A stretch of 64,000 nucleotides of DNA. Origin: Bacteroidota bacterium (GTDB lineage: Bacteria > Bacteroidota > Bacteroidia > Bacteroidales > DTGW01). Within the stretch, counting starts at the first letter, position 1, and each line of letters begins with the position of its first letter. The notes below the pieces were generated by a model. The model searched no databases, was not told the origin of the DNA, and saw only the letters and a program-made list of their open reading frames with translations. The stretch spans positions 89,270 to 153,269 of the forward strand of contig JAKPQD010000143.1 in NCBI GenBank assembly GCA_029572965.1, written 5' to 3'. Shown one piece after another: positions 8,876-17,051 of this stretch. Made by a program: the position numbers and the translations under genes.

Positions 8876-11245
8876 TTAAAAGTATATCTTATACTGAAAC
8901 GTTGGGAATATCCCCAATTGGTAGATATTCCCCAGTTGGTTTTTGCTGGCATCGTAGGTTTGGGCAAATATGTTCTTTGTATTAAAAACGTTGTCCACAT
9001 TGACAAAAACCTCCTGAGCTTTGCCCAATCCGTTGAAGCGATAAGTGACCTTAATGTCGGTTCGGAAATAGTCCTTGAATTGCTGTGTATAAGCCTGACT
9101 TTCAATACGCACGGCTTTTTTAGCCAGCTGTGATGCAGCATAATCAATCGGGGTATAGCGTTTGCCTCCCGCAGTTGTCACTTTGAAGTCCACCATTATT
9201 TTTGAACGTTCATTAATCTTAAACTCCTTTCCAGCCAATACATTGAAAACATATTTCCCGTTAAAGGCCGTATTCCTTAGTACTCCGTCGCTGCCTTTGT
9301 ATTTCGAGTCAAAGAGCGACGCTGTTACCAGATAATAGTAGCCATTGCCGAAGAACTTTTCTAAAGTTAGTTCAAGCCCGTAATTGCGTCCTGTACCATT
9401 GTTTACAAGGCTGTCTTCGGTTGTAAATGTATATGACATACCTTCGTTAATGGCCGAAAAAGAGCTTGGCCTGCTGTTGCTGGTTACAGGAATATCAAAC
9501 AGGTATTGGTAGTATGTTTCGGTTTTTATGGCTGTACTGTTGGTTATCATCCAGTTATAGCCGAGGACAAACTGGTGGCTTTTGTTGAACTTCAGGTTTT
9601 TATTGGTATTGAGGATATTGCCACTGATATTTGTAGAAACCATGTATATTGGCAACGGCTGCATCTGGCTGTGCAGCCCGTAACCGAGGGTAAAAGCGTG
9701 TTGAGGCCTGAAATTCCATTTCAGTGAGGCCCGTGGCTCAATGGCCTGGTCGTTGTTTAGCTGTAAGTATTGATAATGCAAGCCTGTTGTAAGCAGCAGG
9801 TTGTCGGTAAATGAATAGTTCCATTGTCCATAAGCCTGCAATAGTGCTGCGGCTCCATTACCGTCATATCTGTCAAGCAGGTTGCCGTTGGCATCAGCAT
9901 CAAACTTAGTATCAAAGCTGTAATTATACCTGTCTGCGATAATACCTACTTTTATCTTGTTTTGTGCGTTAATTTTGCTTTTTATGTAAGTATGCAGGGT
10001 GAATTTGTACTGGTAGTTTTCGCCCCTATACCTTGGGTATTCTTCATAATTAATAAGGCCTACGGAGTCTTCACGTCCTATTTCGTATATACCGCTCATC
10101 CCGGCTATGGTTTTTATATACGAATTATCGGAGATTCTGTGCTGATAGGATATTCCACTAGCGCCTGTACTCGAAATCCATTTGGTATTGGTATTTAAAT
10201 AGCTATCAGGGCTAAAGTCCTCTTTTTCTTTGTCTTTGTATAGTACCTTGTAGATGCTCCTGCCACCCATTCCAAAAATACCCAGAGTCCCTTTAGCTGA
10301 AACGGGCAGGTTTACATTGTACGAAAGGTCCTGATAGTCTGCCTGTCCTGCATATCCAAAGTTAATATTCATTAACCTCAAAATGGAAGTAGTTGAAAAA
10401 CGATAGTTTACAAGATACGAACCTTTGTAGTCCTTTTTATACGGGCCTTCCATCATAAGTTCAGTGCCTAGCACCCCTGCCTGGAACATATATTCATGCT
10501 TTTGGTTATTACCATTGCGCAGCTTAATATCAAAAACCCCGGATGTGGCATTGCCATATTCGGCTGCAAATGCGCCAGTCATAAAGTCAGAGTTAGAAAT
10601 AACGTTGTAATTGAGCATACTTACCGGGCCTCCACCACTCCCAACACTGGTAAAATGGTTAGGACTGGGTATTTCCATTTCTTCAAGTTTCCATAACAGG
10701 CCCATAGGCGAGTTCCCCCGGATAACAATGTCATTGCGTGAGTCGTCGCCGTTTGTAACCCCGGCATAGTTTGAAGCCATACGCGACACGTCATTGCGCG
10801 AGCCTGCATAACGACCGGATTCTTCTACGCTAAAAGTGCGGGCGCTAATGCTGTTCATTTCGTTCAGCGCTTGGGTTTTGTTTCTGTGGCCTACTACAGC
10901 TACTTCCTGCAGGGTGGTTACGCTTTCTTCCATGCCGATATTCAAAACAAGCTCTTTGCCAGAGTTTATTTCTATATCGCTTGCAGAAGCTTCTTTGTAT
11001 CCCAGGAAACTAAAGCGCAAATTCTGTCTTCCAACCGGAACCTGGCGAAGGACAAACTCTCCGTTGGCATCGGTTGATGTGCCTATGAGTGGATTAGTAC
11101 CTTCTACAACTACTGTCACTCCCGGGAGGGGCATTTTGCTGTCTTTATCAATGATGACACCTCGTACAGATTGGGTAAAACGTTGAGCATTGATAAAAGT
11201 TGTGGCTGCAAGCAGAATAGCTACCATTAAAAAATTCAGTTTCAT
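8876..11245 (-). CDS. TonB-dependent receptor with carboxypeptidase-regulatory-like domain
   Basis: 789 residues. Signal peptide MKLNFLMVAILLAATTFINA, then a carboxypeptidase-regulatory-like beta domain (about 28-110: GVIIDKDSKMPLPGVTVVVEGTN), a plug (about 115-240) and a 22-strand-type barrel ending in an aromatic residue (TFQYKIYF). Outer-membrane active importer driven by TonB. It has no SusD partner beside it, so it is not a standard polysaccharide locus; the substrate cannot be read from the sequence. Short for a SusC (usually about 1000 residues), nearer to siderophore or peptide receptors. Confidence 0.92.
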   Translation of the reverse strand: MKLNFLMVAILLAATTFINAQRFTQSVRGVIIDKDSKMPLPGVTVVVEGTNPLIGTSTDANGEFVLRQVPVGRQNLRFSFLGYKEASASDIEINSGKELVLNIGMEESVTTLQEVAVVGHRNKTQALNEMNSISARTFSVEESGRYAGSRNDVSRMASNYAGVTNGDDSRNDIVIRGNSPMGLLWKLEEMEIPSPNHFTSVGSGGGPVSMLNYNVISNSDFMTGAFAAEYGNATSGVFDIKLRNGNNQKHEYMFQAGVLGTELMMEGPYKKDYKGSYLVNYRFSTTSILRLMNINFGYAGQADYQDLSYNVNLPVSAKGTLGIFGMGGRSIYKVLYKDKEKEDFSPDSYLNTNTKWISSTGASGISYQHRISDNSYIKTIAGMSGIYEIGREDSVGLINYEEYPRYRGENYQYKFTLHTYIKSKINAQNKIKVGIIADRYNYSFDTKFDADANGNLLDRYDGNGAAALLQAYGQWNYSFTDNLLLTTGLHYQYLQLNNDQAIEPRASLKWNFRPQHAFTLGYGLHSQMQPLPIYMVSTNISGNILNTNKNLKFNKSHQFVLGYNWMITNSTAIKTETYYQYLFDIPVTSNSRPSSFSAINEGMSYTFTTEDSLVNNGTGRNYGLELTLEKFFGNGYYYLVTASLFDSKYKGSDGVLRNTAFNGKYVFNVLAGKEFKINERSKIMVDFKVTTAGGKRYTPIDYAASQLAKKAVRIESQAYTQQFKDYFRTDIKVTYRFNGLGKAQEVFVNVDNVFNTKNIFAQTYDASKNQLGNIYQLGIFPTFQYKIYF

Positions 11246-11420
11246 GTCTTTTATTGTTGATTTCAGGGCAAAGTTTTGCCGAAATCAAGGCCCAAAAAAT
11301 GAAAATGCCATGAAGTGGATATAAGTGGGTATGAAATGGTATTTTTAAGTAAAAAGCAAAACTAACAGAGAAGATTTTCAATCATAATGCATGATGACAA
11401 TTAGATATCAATTATTTTTC

Positions 11421-11428
11421 TATTTTTG
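11421..11428 (+). promoter_or_regulatory. Bacteroidota -7 element TATTTTTG for the OmpA-like gene
   Basis: TATTTTTG fits TAnnTTTG and lies 26 nt before the ATG at 11455, the same distance as for the 5700 gene. Confidence 0.5.
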
Positions 11429-11454
11429 AAAGAATTATTTAACAACTGAAAATT

Positions 11455-12462
11455 ATGAAGACGGCAAATAACCTGGTTAAGCTTGTATTGTTGAGTGTTG
11501 CATTTAGTGCATGTGTCCCGCTTCAACGTTTTCAGGATACCCAGGATAAGCTTAATACATGCCAGACAGAGCTTGATGAAAACAAGCAAAAGTCCGAGCA
11601 GCTTGGGGTTGAAAATACCGAGATGAAGCAAGTGATTGAAAAGAACCGCCTTCAGCTCAACAACCTTGTCAAGGACAGCATGAACCGTATGTTGGTCATT
11701 GATACCCTCAGGGCACAGGTGTCAAATCTTCAGCTTCAGGTTGCCGAACTGCAGAATACCCAGGAATCTATCCTTAAAGGCAATGCCAAAGAAACTTCAC
11801 GCCTGTTGAAGCAATTGCAAGCCACGCAGGAAGACCTGAAAAAACGTGAAGCGGCATTGCAAAAGGCTTTTCAGGAACTGGAAGAAAAGAAAAACAGCCT
11901 CAATGTGCTCAATGCCGAGATTACCCGTCGGAATGTCCGTCTTAAAGAGCTCGAAAATATATTGTTCAGAAAGGACTCTGTGGTTAATGCTTTGAAAGCA
12001 AAAGTTTCGGCTGCGCTTTTAGGTTTTGAGGGCGAAGGTTTGACTGTAAAAGTCAATAATGGCAAGGTGTATGTATCTATGCAGGACAAACTGCTTTTCA
12101 AATCGGCCAGTACAGAGGTGGACAAGAAGGGTCAGGATGCTATTAAAAAGCTGGCAAAGGTGTTGGAACAGAACCCTGATATCAACGTGACTATAGAAGG
12201 ACATACCGACAATGTACCTTATAAATCTGATGAAAGAATAAAGGACAACTGGGATTTGAGCGTGCAGCGCGCTACGGCCATTGTGCGTATCATCATCAAT
12301 AACTCAGACGTAGCTCCCAAACGCCTGACAGCTTCCGGACGTGGCGAATTTTCGCCTGTTGGCTCAAACAAAACTGCTGAAGGCCGTGCCCAGAACCGCC
12401 GTACCGAAATTATCCTTACGCCTAAGCTGGATGAGCTTTTTAAAATACTGGAGAGTAACTGA
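11455..12462 (+). CDS. OmpA-family peptidoglycan-binding lipoprotein with coiled coil
   Basis: 335 residues. Lipoprotein signal with lipobox LSVAFSAC (Cys near residue 20). A long heptad-rich coiled coil (about 30-180) follows, then an OmpA/MotB-like C-terminal domain (about 195-330: VTIEGHTDNVPYKSD, DLSVQRATAIV, GRAQNRRTEIIL). The Asp and Arg residues that bind meso-diaminopimelate in this domain are present (TDN; NRR). It probably links the outer membrane to peptidoglycan. Single-gene unit with a strong terminator. Confidence 0.93.
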   Translation: MKTANNLVKLVLLSVAFSACVPLQRFQDTQDKLNTCQTELDENKQKSEQLGVENTEMKQVIEKNRLQLNNLVKDSMNRMLVIDTLRAQVSNLQLQVAELQNTQESILKGNAKETSRLLKQLQATQEDLKKREAALQKAFQELEEKKNSLNVLNAEITRRNVRLKELENILFRKDSVVNALKAKVSAALLGFEGEGLTVKVNNGKVYVSMQDKLLFKSASTEVDKKGQDAIKKLAKVLEQNPDINVTIEGHTDNVPYKSDERIKDNWDLSVQRATAIVRIIINNSDVAPKRLTASGRGEFSPVGSNKTAEGRAQNRRTEIILTPKLDELFKILESN

Positions 12463-12491
12463 AATAATTACATAAATGTATTTTTCTGACT

Positions 12492-12524
12492 AAAAGAGTT
12501 ACAATAATGTAACTCTTTTTTTAT
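12492..12524 (+). terminator. Rho-independent terminator after the OmpA-like gene
   Basis: An 11-bp perfect stem, AAAAGAGTTAC with GTAACTCTTTT around AATAAT, runs into a T run. Also separates this gene from the molybdenum region. Confidence 0.92.
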
Positions 12525-12535
12525 TTTAAATAATT

Positions 12536-12564
12536 TGTAAAATATTGATTATAAATATTTTACA
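12536..12564. promoter_or_regulatory. Perfect 11-bp inverted repeat upstream of mop (probable operator)
   Basis: TGTAAAATATT, seven bases, AATATTTTACA: a perfect palindrome of 29 bp. Its right end (TTACA) is exactly five bases before the TGG of the -24-like element at 12570. The nifH and nifX-like promoters have TTACA at the same distance. It could bind the ModE-like regulator encoded next door, or the activator shared with nif. Confidence 0.65.
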
Positions 12565-12569
12565 TGCTT

Positions 12570-12585
12570 TGGCATAGAGGTTGAA
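12570..12585 (+). promoter_or_regulatory. -24/-12-like (sigma-54 type) promoter of mop/modE
   Basis: TGGCATAGAGGTTGAA matches the sigma-54 consensus TGGCACGN4TTGCA at TGGCA, TTG and the final A, with the correct spacing. The C of the -12 GC pair is A here. Predicted transcription start near 12597. After it, CAGGTA (12588-12593) and TACCTG (12608-12613) could form a hairpin in the leader. Confidence 0.55.
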
Positions 12586-12618
12586 AACAGGTAAGTATAA
12601 TCTTTAATACCTGTAATT

Positions 12619-12861
12619 ATGAAACTAAGTGCACGCAACAAGCTCAAGGGCAAAATTGTCAAAGTTGAAGAAGGGCTTATCACAGCTAAAGTATTACTTG
12701 ACTTGGGAAACGACAACTATATTTCGGCCATCATTTCGAAAGATGCCATATCCGATTTGCTTTTAAAACCCGGTGATACAGCTTTTGCTATAATCAAATC
12801 TACCGAAGTCATTATTGGTACGCCATGTGATTGCGGACAAGGCAAATGTCAATGTCATTAG
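12619..12861 (+). CDS. Molbindin-like (Mop/TOBE) molybdate-binding protein with Cys-rich tail
   Basis: 80 residues. A single Mop/TOBE domain: LSARNKLKGKIVKVEEGLIT, then NDNYISAIISKDAISDL and VFAIIKSTEVIIG-like ending (here AFAIIKSTEVIIGT). Mop proteins form hexamers that store molybdate or tungstate in the cytoplasm. Unusual: after the normal end of the fold there is a tail PCDCGQGKCQCH with four Cys and a His, which could bind a metal. The next gene, modE-like, starts 2 nt after the stop. It is preceded by the inverted repeat and -24/-12-like promoter described above. Confidence 0.87.
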   Translation: MKLSARNKLKGKIVKVEEGLITAKVLLDLGNDNYISAIISKDAISDLLLKPGDTAFAIIKSTEVIIGTPCDCGQGKCQCH

Positions 12862-12863
12862 TT

Positions 12864-13196
12864 ATGTTCCAGGTTTCTTGCAAAGTGGCTATTAGCAAAG
12901 ATGGGGAAGCCTTTCTTACGCTTGAAAACATCCAACTTCTCATAGAAATTGGAGAAACTGGCAGTTTGATGGCAGCGGCAAGAAGCAGGCAAATTTCTTA
13001 TATGAAAGCGTGGACAATGGTAACAATGCTGAACAAAACATCAAAATACCCTGTGGTACTGATGCAACGGGGAGGGCATCAGGGTGGAGGCGCTGAACTT
13101 ACTGAATATGGCAGGAGGTTACTGGCTGATTACCTGCAGGTTGAAAAGCAAGTAGGTAACTTGTTGGCTCAAATAAACATGGAACTTAGCCTTTAA
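12864..13196 (+). CDS. ModE-like winged-helix regulator (DNA-binding domain only)
   Basis: About 110 residues from the ATG at 12864. The winged-helix domain of ModE is clear: LTLENIQLLIEIGETGSLMAAARS, ISYMKAWTMVTMLN, GGHQGGGAELTEYGRRLL. There is no C-terminal TOBE pair for molybdate sensing. In E. coli one protein carries both parts; here the separate Mop protein encoded just upstream, or the double-Mop protein at 17052, may sense the ligand. Expected to control molybdate uptake genes. An in-frame ATG at 12852 overlaps mop; family alignment favours 12864. Confidence 0.88.
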   Translation: MFQVSCKVAISKDGEAFLTLENIQLLIEIGETGSLMAAARSRQISYMKAWTMVTMLNKTSKYPVVLMQRGGHQGGGAELTEYGRRLLADYLQVEKQVGNLLAQINMELSL

Positions 13197-13248
13197 ATTT
13201 TTTTTGACCACGTTATCTATTTCATTTTATATCGAAAATATTTTAAAT

Positions 13249-13770
13249 ATGGAAACTGACATTATTTACAAACCAATAGGTTTTATTAAAACCCCGTTCG
13301 AAAAGGCAGCCGAAATGCCCGTGCAACCTCAGGGGGCAACTGGTATAGAAGGCGTTATTGAATTGAATGCGGAATACGTCGCCGGGCTTTCCGACCTCGA
13401 TGGCTTTTCACACCTCATTTTGTTGTATCATTTCCACCGTGTAAAGGGTTACAAGCTTCATGTAGTACCGTTTATGGACGACAAGCCGCACGGCATCTTT
13501 GCTACACGTTCGCCAGTACGCCCAAATCCTATTGGTATCTCTATTGTAAAACTCTGCAAAGTGGAGGATAACAGGGTGTTTTTTGAAGGGGCCGACATGA
13601 TAAACGGTTCGCCATTGGTTGACATTAAGCCCTTTTTCCCGAAATACGACAACCAGCAAAACGTGAGAGGAGGCTGGCTCGAAGCAAAAGGAGATATTGA
13701 TATAACGAAAGTTAAGTCGGACAGCAGGTTCGACACAGATAAAAACCCGGGGTTCAATCGCTGCAAATGA
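13249..13770 (+). CDS. trmO: tRNA (adenine(37)-N6)-methyltransferase TrmO (TsaA/YaeB family)
   Basis: 173 residues from METDIIYKPIGFIKTPF. Family motifs: VQPQGATGIEGVIEL, GLSDLDGFSHLILLYHFHR, FATRSPVRPNPIGIS (the SAM-binding and catalytic core) and GSPLVDIKPFFP. TrmO methylates N6 of threonylcarbamoyladenosine-37 in tRNA-Thr, using SAM. The frame is open upstream to 13204, but 13249 fits the family. It lies 52 bp after modE-like in the same direction. TsaA-like genes are often found among molybdenum genes in bacteria and archaea, so a Mo-related role for this copy is possible, but this is inference. Confidence 0.92.
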   Translation: METDIIYKPIGFIKTPFEKAAEMPVQPQGATGIEGVIELNAEYVAGLSDLDGFSHLILLYHFHRVKGYKLHVVPFMDDKPHGIFATRSPVRPNPIGISIVKLCKVEDNRVFFEGADMINGSPLVDIKPFFPKYDNQQNVRGGWLEAKGDIDITKVKSDSRFDTDKNPGFNRCK

Positions 13771-13828
13771 TATGAATGCCCCAGGCTATTAAAACAAAGT
13801 GAGTTTTAACATTTCAAAATTACAAAAA

Positions 13829-15118
13829 ATGAGGAAGTTTTACGCTTTTATGGGCATTGGTTTAACAAGCCTGTGTTGTTTGTCCAAGGTTAACGGGCAA
13901 AGTACGATTGATGCAGAGTTTCGGCCCCGTACCGAATACCGCCAGGGTTTCCGCAAACCGCTTGCCGATACGCTCAATGCAGGGTTTGTAACCTTGCAGC
14001 GTACCCGCCTGAACGCCGATTACAAAGGGAAGATACTGAATGCCCGCTTATCGTTGCAAGATGCAAGGATTTGGGGCAACAGCGACAACAAAACAAATGC
14101 TTCGAAGATTGAGTTGTACGAAGCCTGGTTCGAATATTTTATTACATCAGGGTTCTCGGCCCAAATGGGTCGGCAACCCCTGAAATACGACGATCAACGT
14201 TTGTTGTCTGCCCCAAACTGGAGCAATACCGGGCTGGCACACGATGCTCTGGTGCTGAAATACAACAGTCCGTTTATACAGGTGCATTCGGGTTTTGCTT
14301 ACAACAATACAAAAGATACCCTGATGAACGTTGCCTATAAATACACCCCGAAACAAAACTACAAAACTATGGGGTATGCCTGGCTTTCAAAGCAAATTTA
14401 TACAGGTACAACCCTTTCGTTGATTGGAATTTGCGAAGGGTTTGAAAATAAAGTGGATTACAACGTAGTTTATCCCCGCATAACTTACGGAGGTAACCTC
14501 GTGTATGCCAATGATTCAACGGCGTGGGGCGCTACTTTAACGGGTTACATGCAACAGGGCAAAGATCCTAACAAAGCCGTTGGCGACGGTTATGCCGATT
14601 TAAAATCGTTCTTTCTGGCAGCCAAATTCTCTTATAAAATCATTCAAAAACTATCGGCAAATGTTGGTGTTGATTATTATTCGGGTTCGGATGCTGCCAT
14701 AGATGCCGAAAAATCGAACACGTTCAACCGCCTTTATGGCGCAACCCACAGTTTTAACGGCAACATGGAATATTTTGTAACACTGCCAACGCAAGGTTTG
14801 ATTGATTACTACGGCGGAGTAACCGCAATAATTACCCCTAAACTTTCCGCGGACCTGTCGGGGCATTTATTCTATTTCGACAAAGATTTTATTTATAAAA
14901 ATGAGAAAACAGACAAAAACCTCGGCACCGAATTAGATGTTGTGCTGAATTACTCGGTATCGAAAGAAATAGCCATACAGGGAGGGTACAGCCATTATTT
15001 CAACTCGGGCACAACCATGAAATATTACAAAATGCAAGGCGTAGAAGCACACCCACAGCAGTGGGCTTATGTAATGCTTACCATCAAACCGCAGTTTTAT
15101 AAAACACCACAGAATTAA
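13829..15118 (+). CDS. Outer-membrane porin of the alginate-export (Alginate_exp) type
   Basis: 430 residues from the ATG at 13829; the frame also opens at a GTG at 13799, which would bury the signal peptide. Signal peptide MRKFYAFMGIGLTSLCCLSKVNG, then a beta-barrel rich in alternating strands: DAEFRPRTEYRQGF, RTRLNADYKGKI, 'YEAWFEYFITSGFSAQMGRQPLKYDDQRL'. The last two are typical of Alginate_exp barrels. The only genes around it concern molybdate, so it may admit molybdate through the outer membrane. It ends with VMLTIKPQFYKT. Confidence 0.85.
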   Translation: MRKFYAFMGIGLTSLCCLSKVNGQSTIDAEFRPRTEYRQGFRKPLADTLNAGFVTLQRTRLNADYKGKILNARLSLQDARIWGNSDNKTNASKIELYEAWFEYFITSGFSAQMGRQPLKYDDQRLLSAPNWSNTGLAHDALVLKYNSPFIQVHSGFAYNNTKDTLMNVAYKYTPKQNYKTMGYAWLSKQIYTGTTLSLIGICEGFENKVDYNVVYPRITYGGNLVYANDSTAWGATLTGYMQQGKDPNKAVGDGYADLKSFFLAAKFSYKIIQKLSANVGVDYYSGSDAAIDAEKSNTFNRLYGATHSFNGNMEYFVTLPTQGLIDYYGGVTAIITPKLSADLSGHLFYFDKDFIYKNEKTDKNLGTELDVVLNYSVSKEIAIQGGYSHYFNSGTTMKYYKMQGVEAHPQQWAYVMLTIKPQFYKTPQN

Positions 15119-15239
15119 TTTGAAAATGAAACAATTTGAAGATAAAACAATTTGAAAATTTGAAAATAAATGAATTTGAAAATAAATGAATTTGAAAATG
15201 ATTAACACATTTTCAGATTAGCACATTAACACATTAAAT
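15118..15239. repeat. Tandem AATTTGAAAAT-type spacer repeat
   Basis: Copies of AATTTGAAAAT(A/G)A, many degenerate, fill the whole gap between the porin and the permease. The spacer ends in GATTAACACATT and repeated ACATTA. Similar spacers are at 16047-16085, 16889-16957 and 17452-17566 and nowhere else in the window. Confidence 0.75.
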
Positions 15240-16037
15240 ATGAAGAGAAACATCAAAAATACGTGGAGTTTTGTTTCGGGAACAATTATTGGCATTCTTG
15301 GAGGCTTGATAGGGCTTGGCGGGGCAGAGTTCCGATTGCCGCTCCTCGCAGGATTTTTCGGTTTCGCCAGTCTCGATGCGGTTATCATCAATAAGATAAC
15401 GAGCCTTGTGGTAGTGTCGTCCTCCCTTCCCTTCCGCAGCCAGTCTATCCCGTGGGGCGATGTGGCCTCGCACTGGGGCATCATCGTCAACATCTTGTCG
15501 GGCAGCCTTGCAGGTGCGTGGTTAGGGGCACATTACGCCACGCGGATGAAAACTGTTGTCCTCGACCGCTTCATCATGGTCTTGCTTATCGCCCTTGCTT
15601 TTGGGATGATTTTCGGGCACAGTGTCATGGATGGTGGGCACGCTGCCATAGTTCAGGCAGGTACAGCCCGGATGGTTTCGGGCGCCATAGCAGGCGTGTT
15701 GATTGGCATGGTGGCTGCCATCCTGGGTGTAGCCGGTGGCGAGTTGATAATCCCTACGCTGGTCATCCTTTTCGGGGTCGATATAAAGCTCGCGGGCAGC
15801 TTGTCGCTTTGTATAAGCCTGCCAACCATGATTGTAGCTTTCTACCGATATACTCAAAGCGGAGCTATTGAAATATTCAAACGAGAAAAGAAATTTTTGC
15901 TGTGGATGATCGCAGGGTCTATCATCGGTTCGGGCATCGGCGGGCGTTTGATTGGCATAATACCATCGAATATCCTTGTCCTTGTTTTGGGTGGCATCTT
16001 GTTAGTTTCGGCCATTAAAACATTTAAGAAAAAATAA
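15240..16037 (+). CDS. TSUP-family (TauE/SafE) membrane permease
   Basis: 265 residues with about eight transmembrane segments in two halves, each with the TSUP glycine-rich motif (GTIIGILGGLIGLGGAEF near residue 15; GMVAAILGVAGGELIIP near 160). The family moves sulfite, sulfoacetate and other organic or inorganic anions. Placed between a porin and modA, it may carry a molybdate-like oxyanion or counter-ion. Typical length. Visibly richer in G and C than genes outside the mod region. Confidence 0.9.
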   Translation: MKRNIKNTWSFVSGTIIGILGGLIGLGGAEFRLPLLAGFFGFASLDAVIINKITSLVVVSSSLPFRSQSIPWGDVASHWGIIVNILSGSLAGAWLGAHYATRMKTVVLDRFIMVLLIALAFGMIFGHSVMDGGHAAIVQAGTARMVSGAIAGVLIGMVAAILGVAGGELIIPTLVILFGVDIKLAGSLSLCISLPTMIVAFYRYTQSGAIEIFKREKKFLLWMIAGSIIGSGIGGRLIGIIPSNILVLVLGGILLVSAIKTFKKK

Positions 16038-16046
16038 TAGAGAATG

Positions 16047-16085
16047 TGAAAATGAGCCGATTTGAAAATTTGAAAATGAGAAGAA
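16047..16085. repeat. AATTTGAAAAT-type spacer repeat upstream of modA
   Basis: GTGAAAATGAGCCG followed by TTTGAAAATTTGAAAATGAG; same family as 15118-15239. Confidence 0.65.
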
Positions 16086-16144
16086 TGACCCCAAGAACTA
16101 GTGGAAAAACAGTTTGTAGAGTAATAATTTAAAACAAAAATAAT

Positions 16145-16888
16145 ATGAAAAAAGTAAGTTTCGCATTGGTAATGGCCCTGAGCGTGGGCCTTCATGCACA
16201 AAAAGTAAAAGTGGCGGCTGCTGCCGACCTTCGTTATGCGATGGACGATATTGTCAAGGCGTATAAAGCTGCTAAGCCCAATGCCGATATCGAGGTTATT
16301 TTTGGCTCGTCGGGCAATGCCTACACCCAGATATCCAATGGGGCTCCGTTCGATATTTATTTCTCGGCCGACATCATGTACCCCCGCAAGCTGAAAGAAG
16401 CCGGGCTTGCCATAACCGAACCCAGGCTTTACGCTATTGGCCGTATCGTGTTGTGGAGCTCCACGCTCGATGTGAGCAAGGGTTTGGGCATACTGACCGA
16501 GAAACCAAACATAAAAATTGCTACTGCCAACCCCGAGCATGCACCGTATGGCGAGCGGGCAGTAGAGGCTTTGAAGTACTACAAGCTTTTCGATAAGGTT
16601 GAGAAACAAATGATTTACGGCGAGAACATCTCGCAAGCTGCCCAGTTTTGCCTCACGGGCAACGCCGATGCCGGCTTGCTGGCCTTGTCCATTGTGTTGT
16701 CGCCAGCCATGAGTACGCAGGGCAAGTACTACCTGATTGACTACAAAACGCACAAGCCCCTTGAGCAAGCTTACGTAATATTGAAGCAAGCCAAAGACAA
16801 TGCCGAGGCGTATGCTTTTACCGAGTTTGTGGCCACCAAACCTGCCCGCGAGATATTCGAGAAATATGGGTTTACATTACCTAAATAA
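16145..16888 (+). CDS. modA: Molybdate ABC transporter, periplasmic binding protein
   Basis: 247 residues. Signal peptide MKKVSFALVMALSVGLHAQ, then KVKVAAAADLRYAMDDIVKAY. Ligand-loop residues include the Ser-Gly pair in IFGSSGNAYTQI. PFDIYFSADIMYPRKL and ATANPEHAPYGERAVEAL are family hallmarks. It binds molybdate (or tungstate) and delivers it to ModB. It is the first of modA, the double-Mop gene, modB and modC, all on the plus strand, separated by AATTTGAAAAT spacers. Confidence 0.96.
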   Translation: MKKVSFALVMALSVGLHAQKVKVAAAADLRYAMDDIVKAYKAAKPNADIEVIFGSSGNAYTQISNGAPFDIYFSADIMYPRKLKEAGLAITEPRLYAIGRIVLWSSTLDVSKGLGILTEKPNIKIATANPEHAPYGERAVEALKYYKLFDKVEKQMIYGENISQAAQFCLTGNADAGLLALSIVLSPAMSTQGKYYLIDYKTHKPLEQAYVILKQAKDNAEAYAFTEFVATKPAREIFEKYGFTLPK

Positions 16889-16957
16889 TTTGCTAATTTG
16901 AAAATGTGCCAATTGGAGAATTTGAAAATGAATTCATTGCATATTTTCAAATTATAA
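16889..16957. repeat. AATTTGAAAAT-type spacer repeat downstream of modA
   Basis: Direct copies (TAATTTGAAAATGTGCC, GAATTTGAAAATGAA) are followed by the inverted form ATTTTCAAATTA, so the segment could fold back on itself. Confidence 0.7.
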
Positions 16958-16965
16958 TACTAAGC

Positions 16966-16990
16966 TGGCGCGCGTTTGTAACGCGTGCCA
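16966..16990. repeat. GC-rich palindrome TGGCGCGCGTT-TGT-AACGCGTGCCA
   Basis: Two 11-base arms with one mismatch around TGT, followed by ATACCTTAACTTAC. It stands alone in an AT-rich gap. Looks like a dispersed repeat of the phylum. Confidence 0.65.
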
Positions 16991-17051
16991 ATACCTTAAC
17001 TTACAATGAATTTTATAAGTTAAAATTAATTCAGTTTTAAATTTTAAAAAG

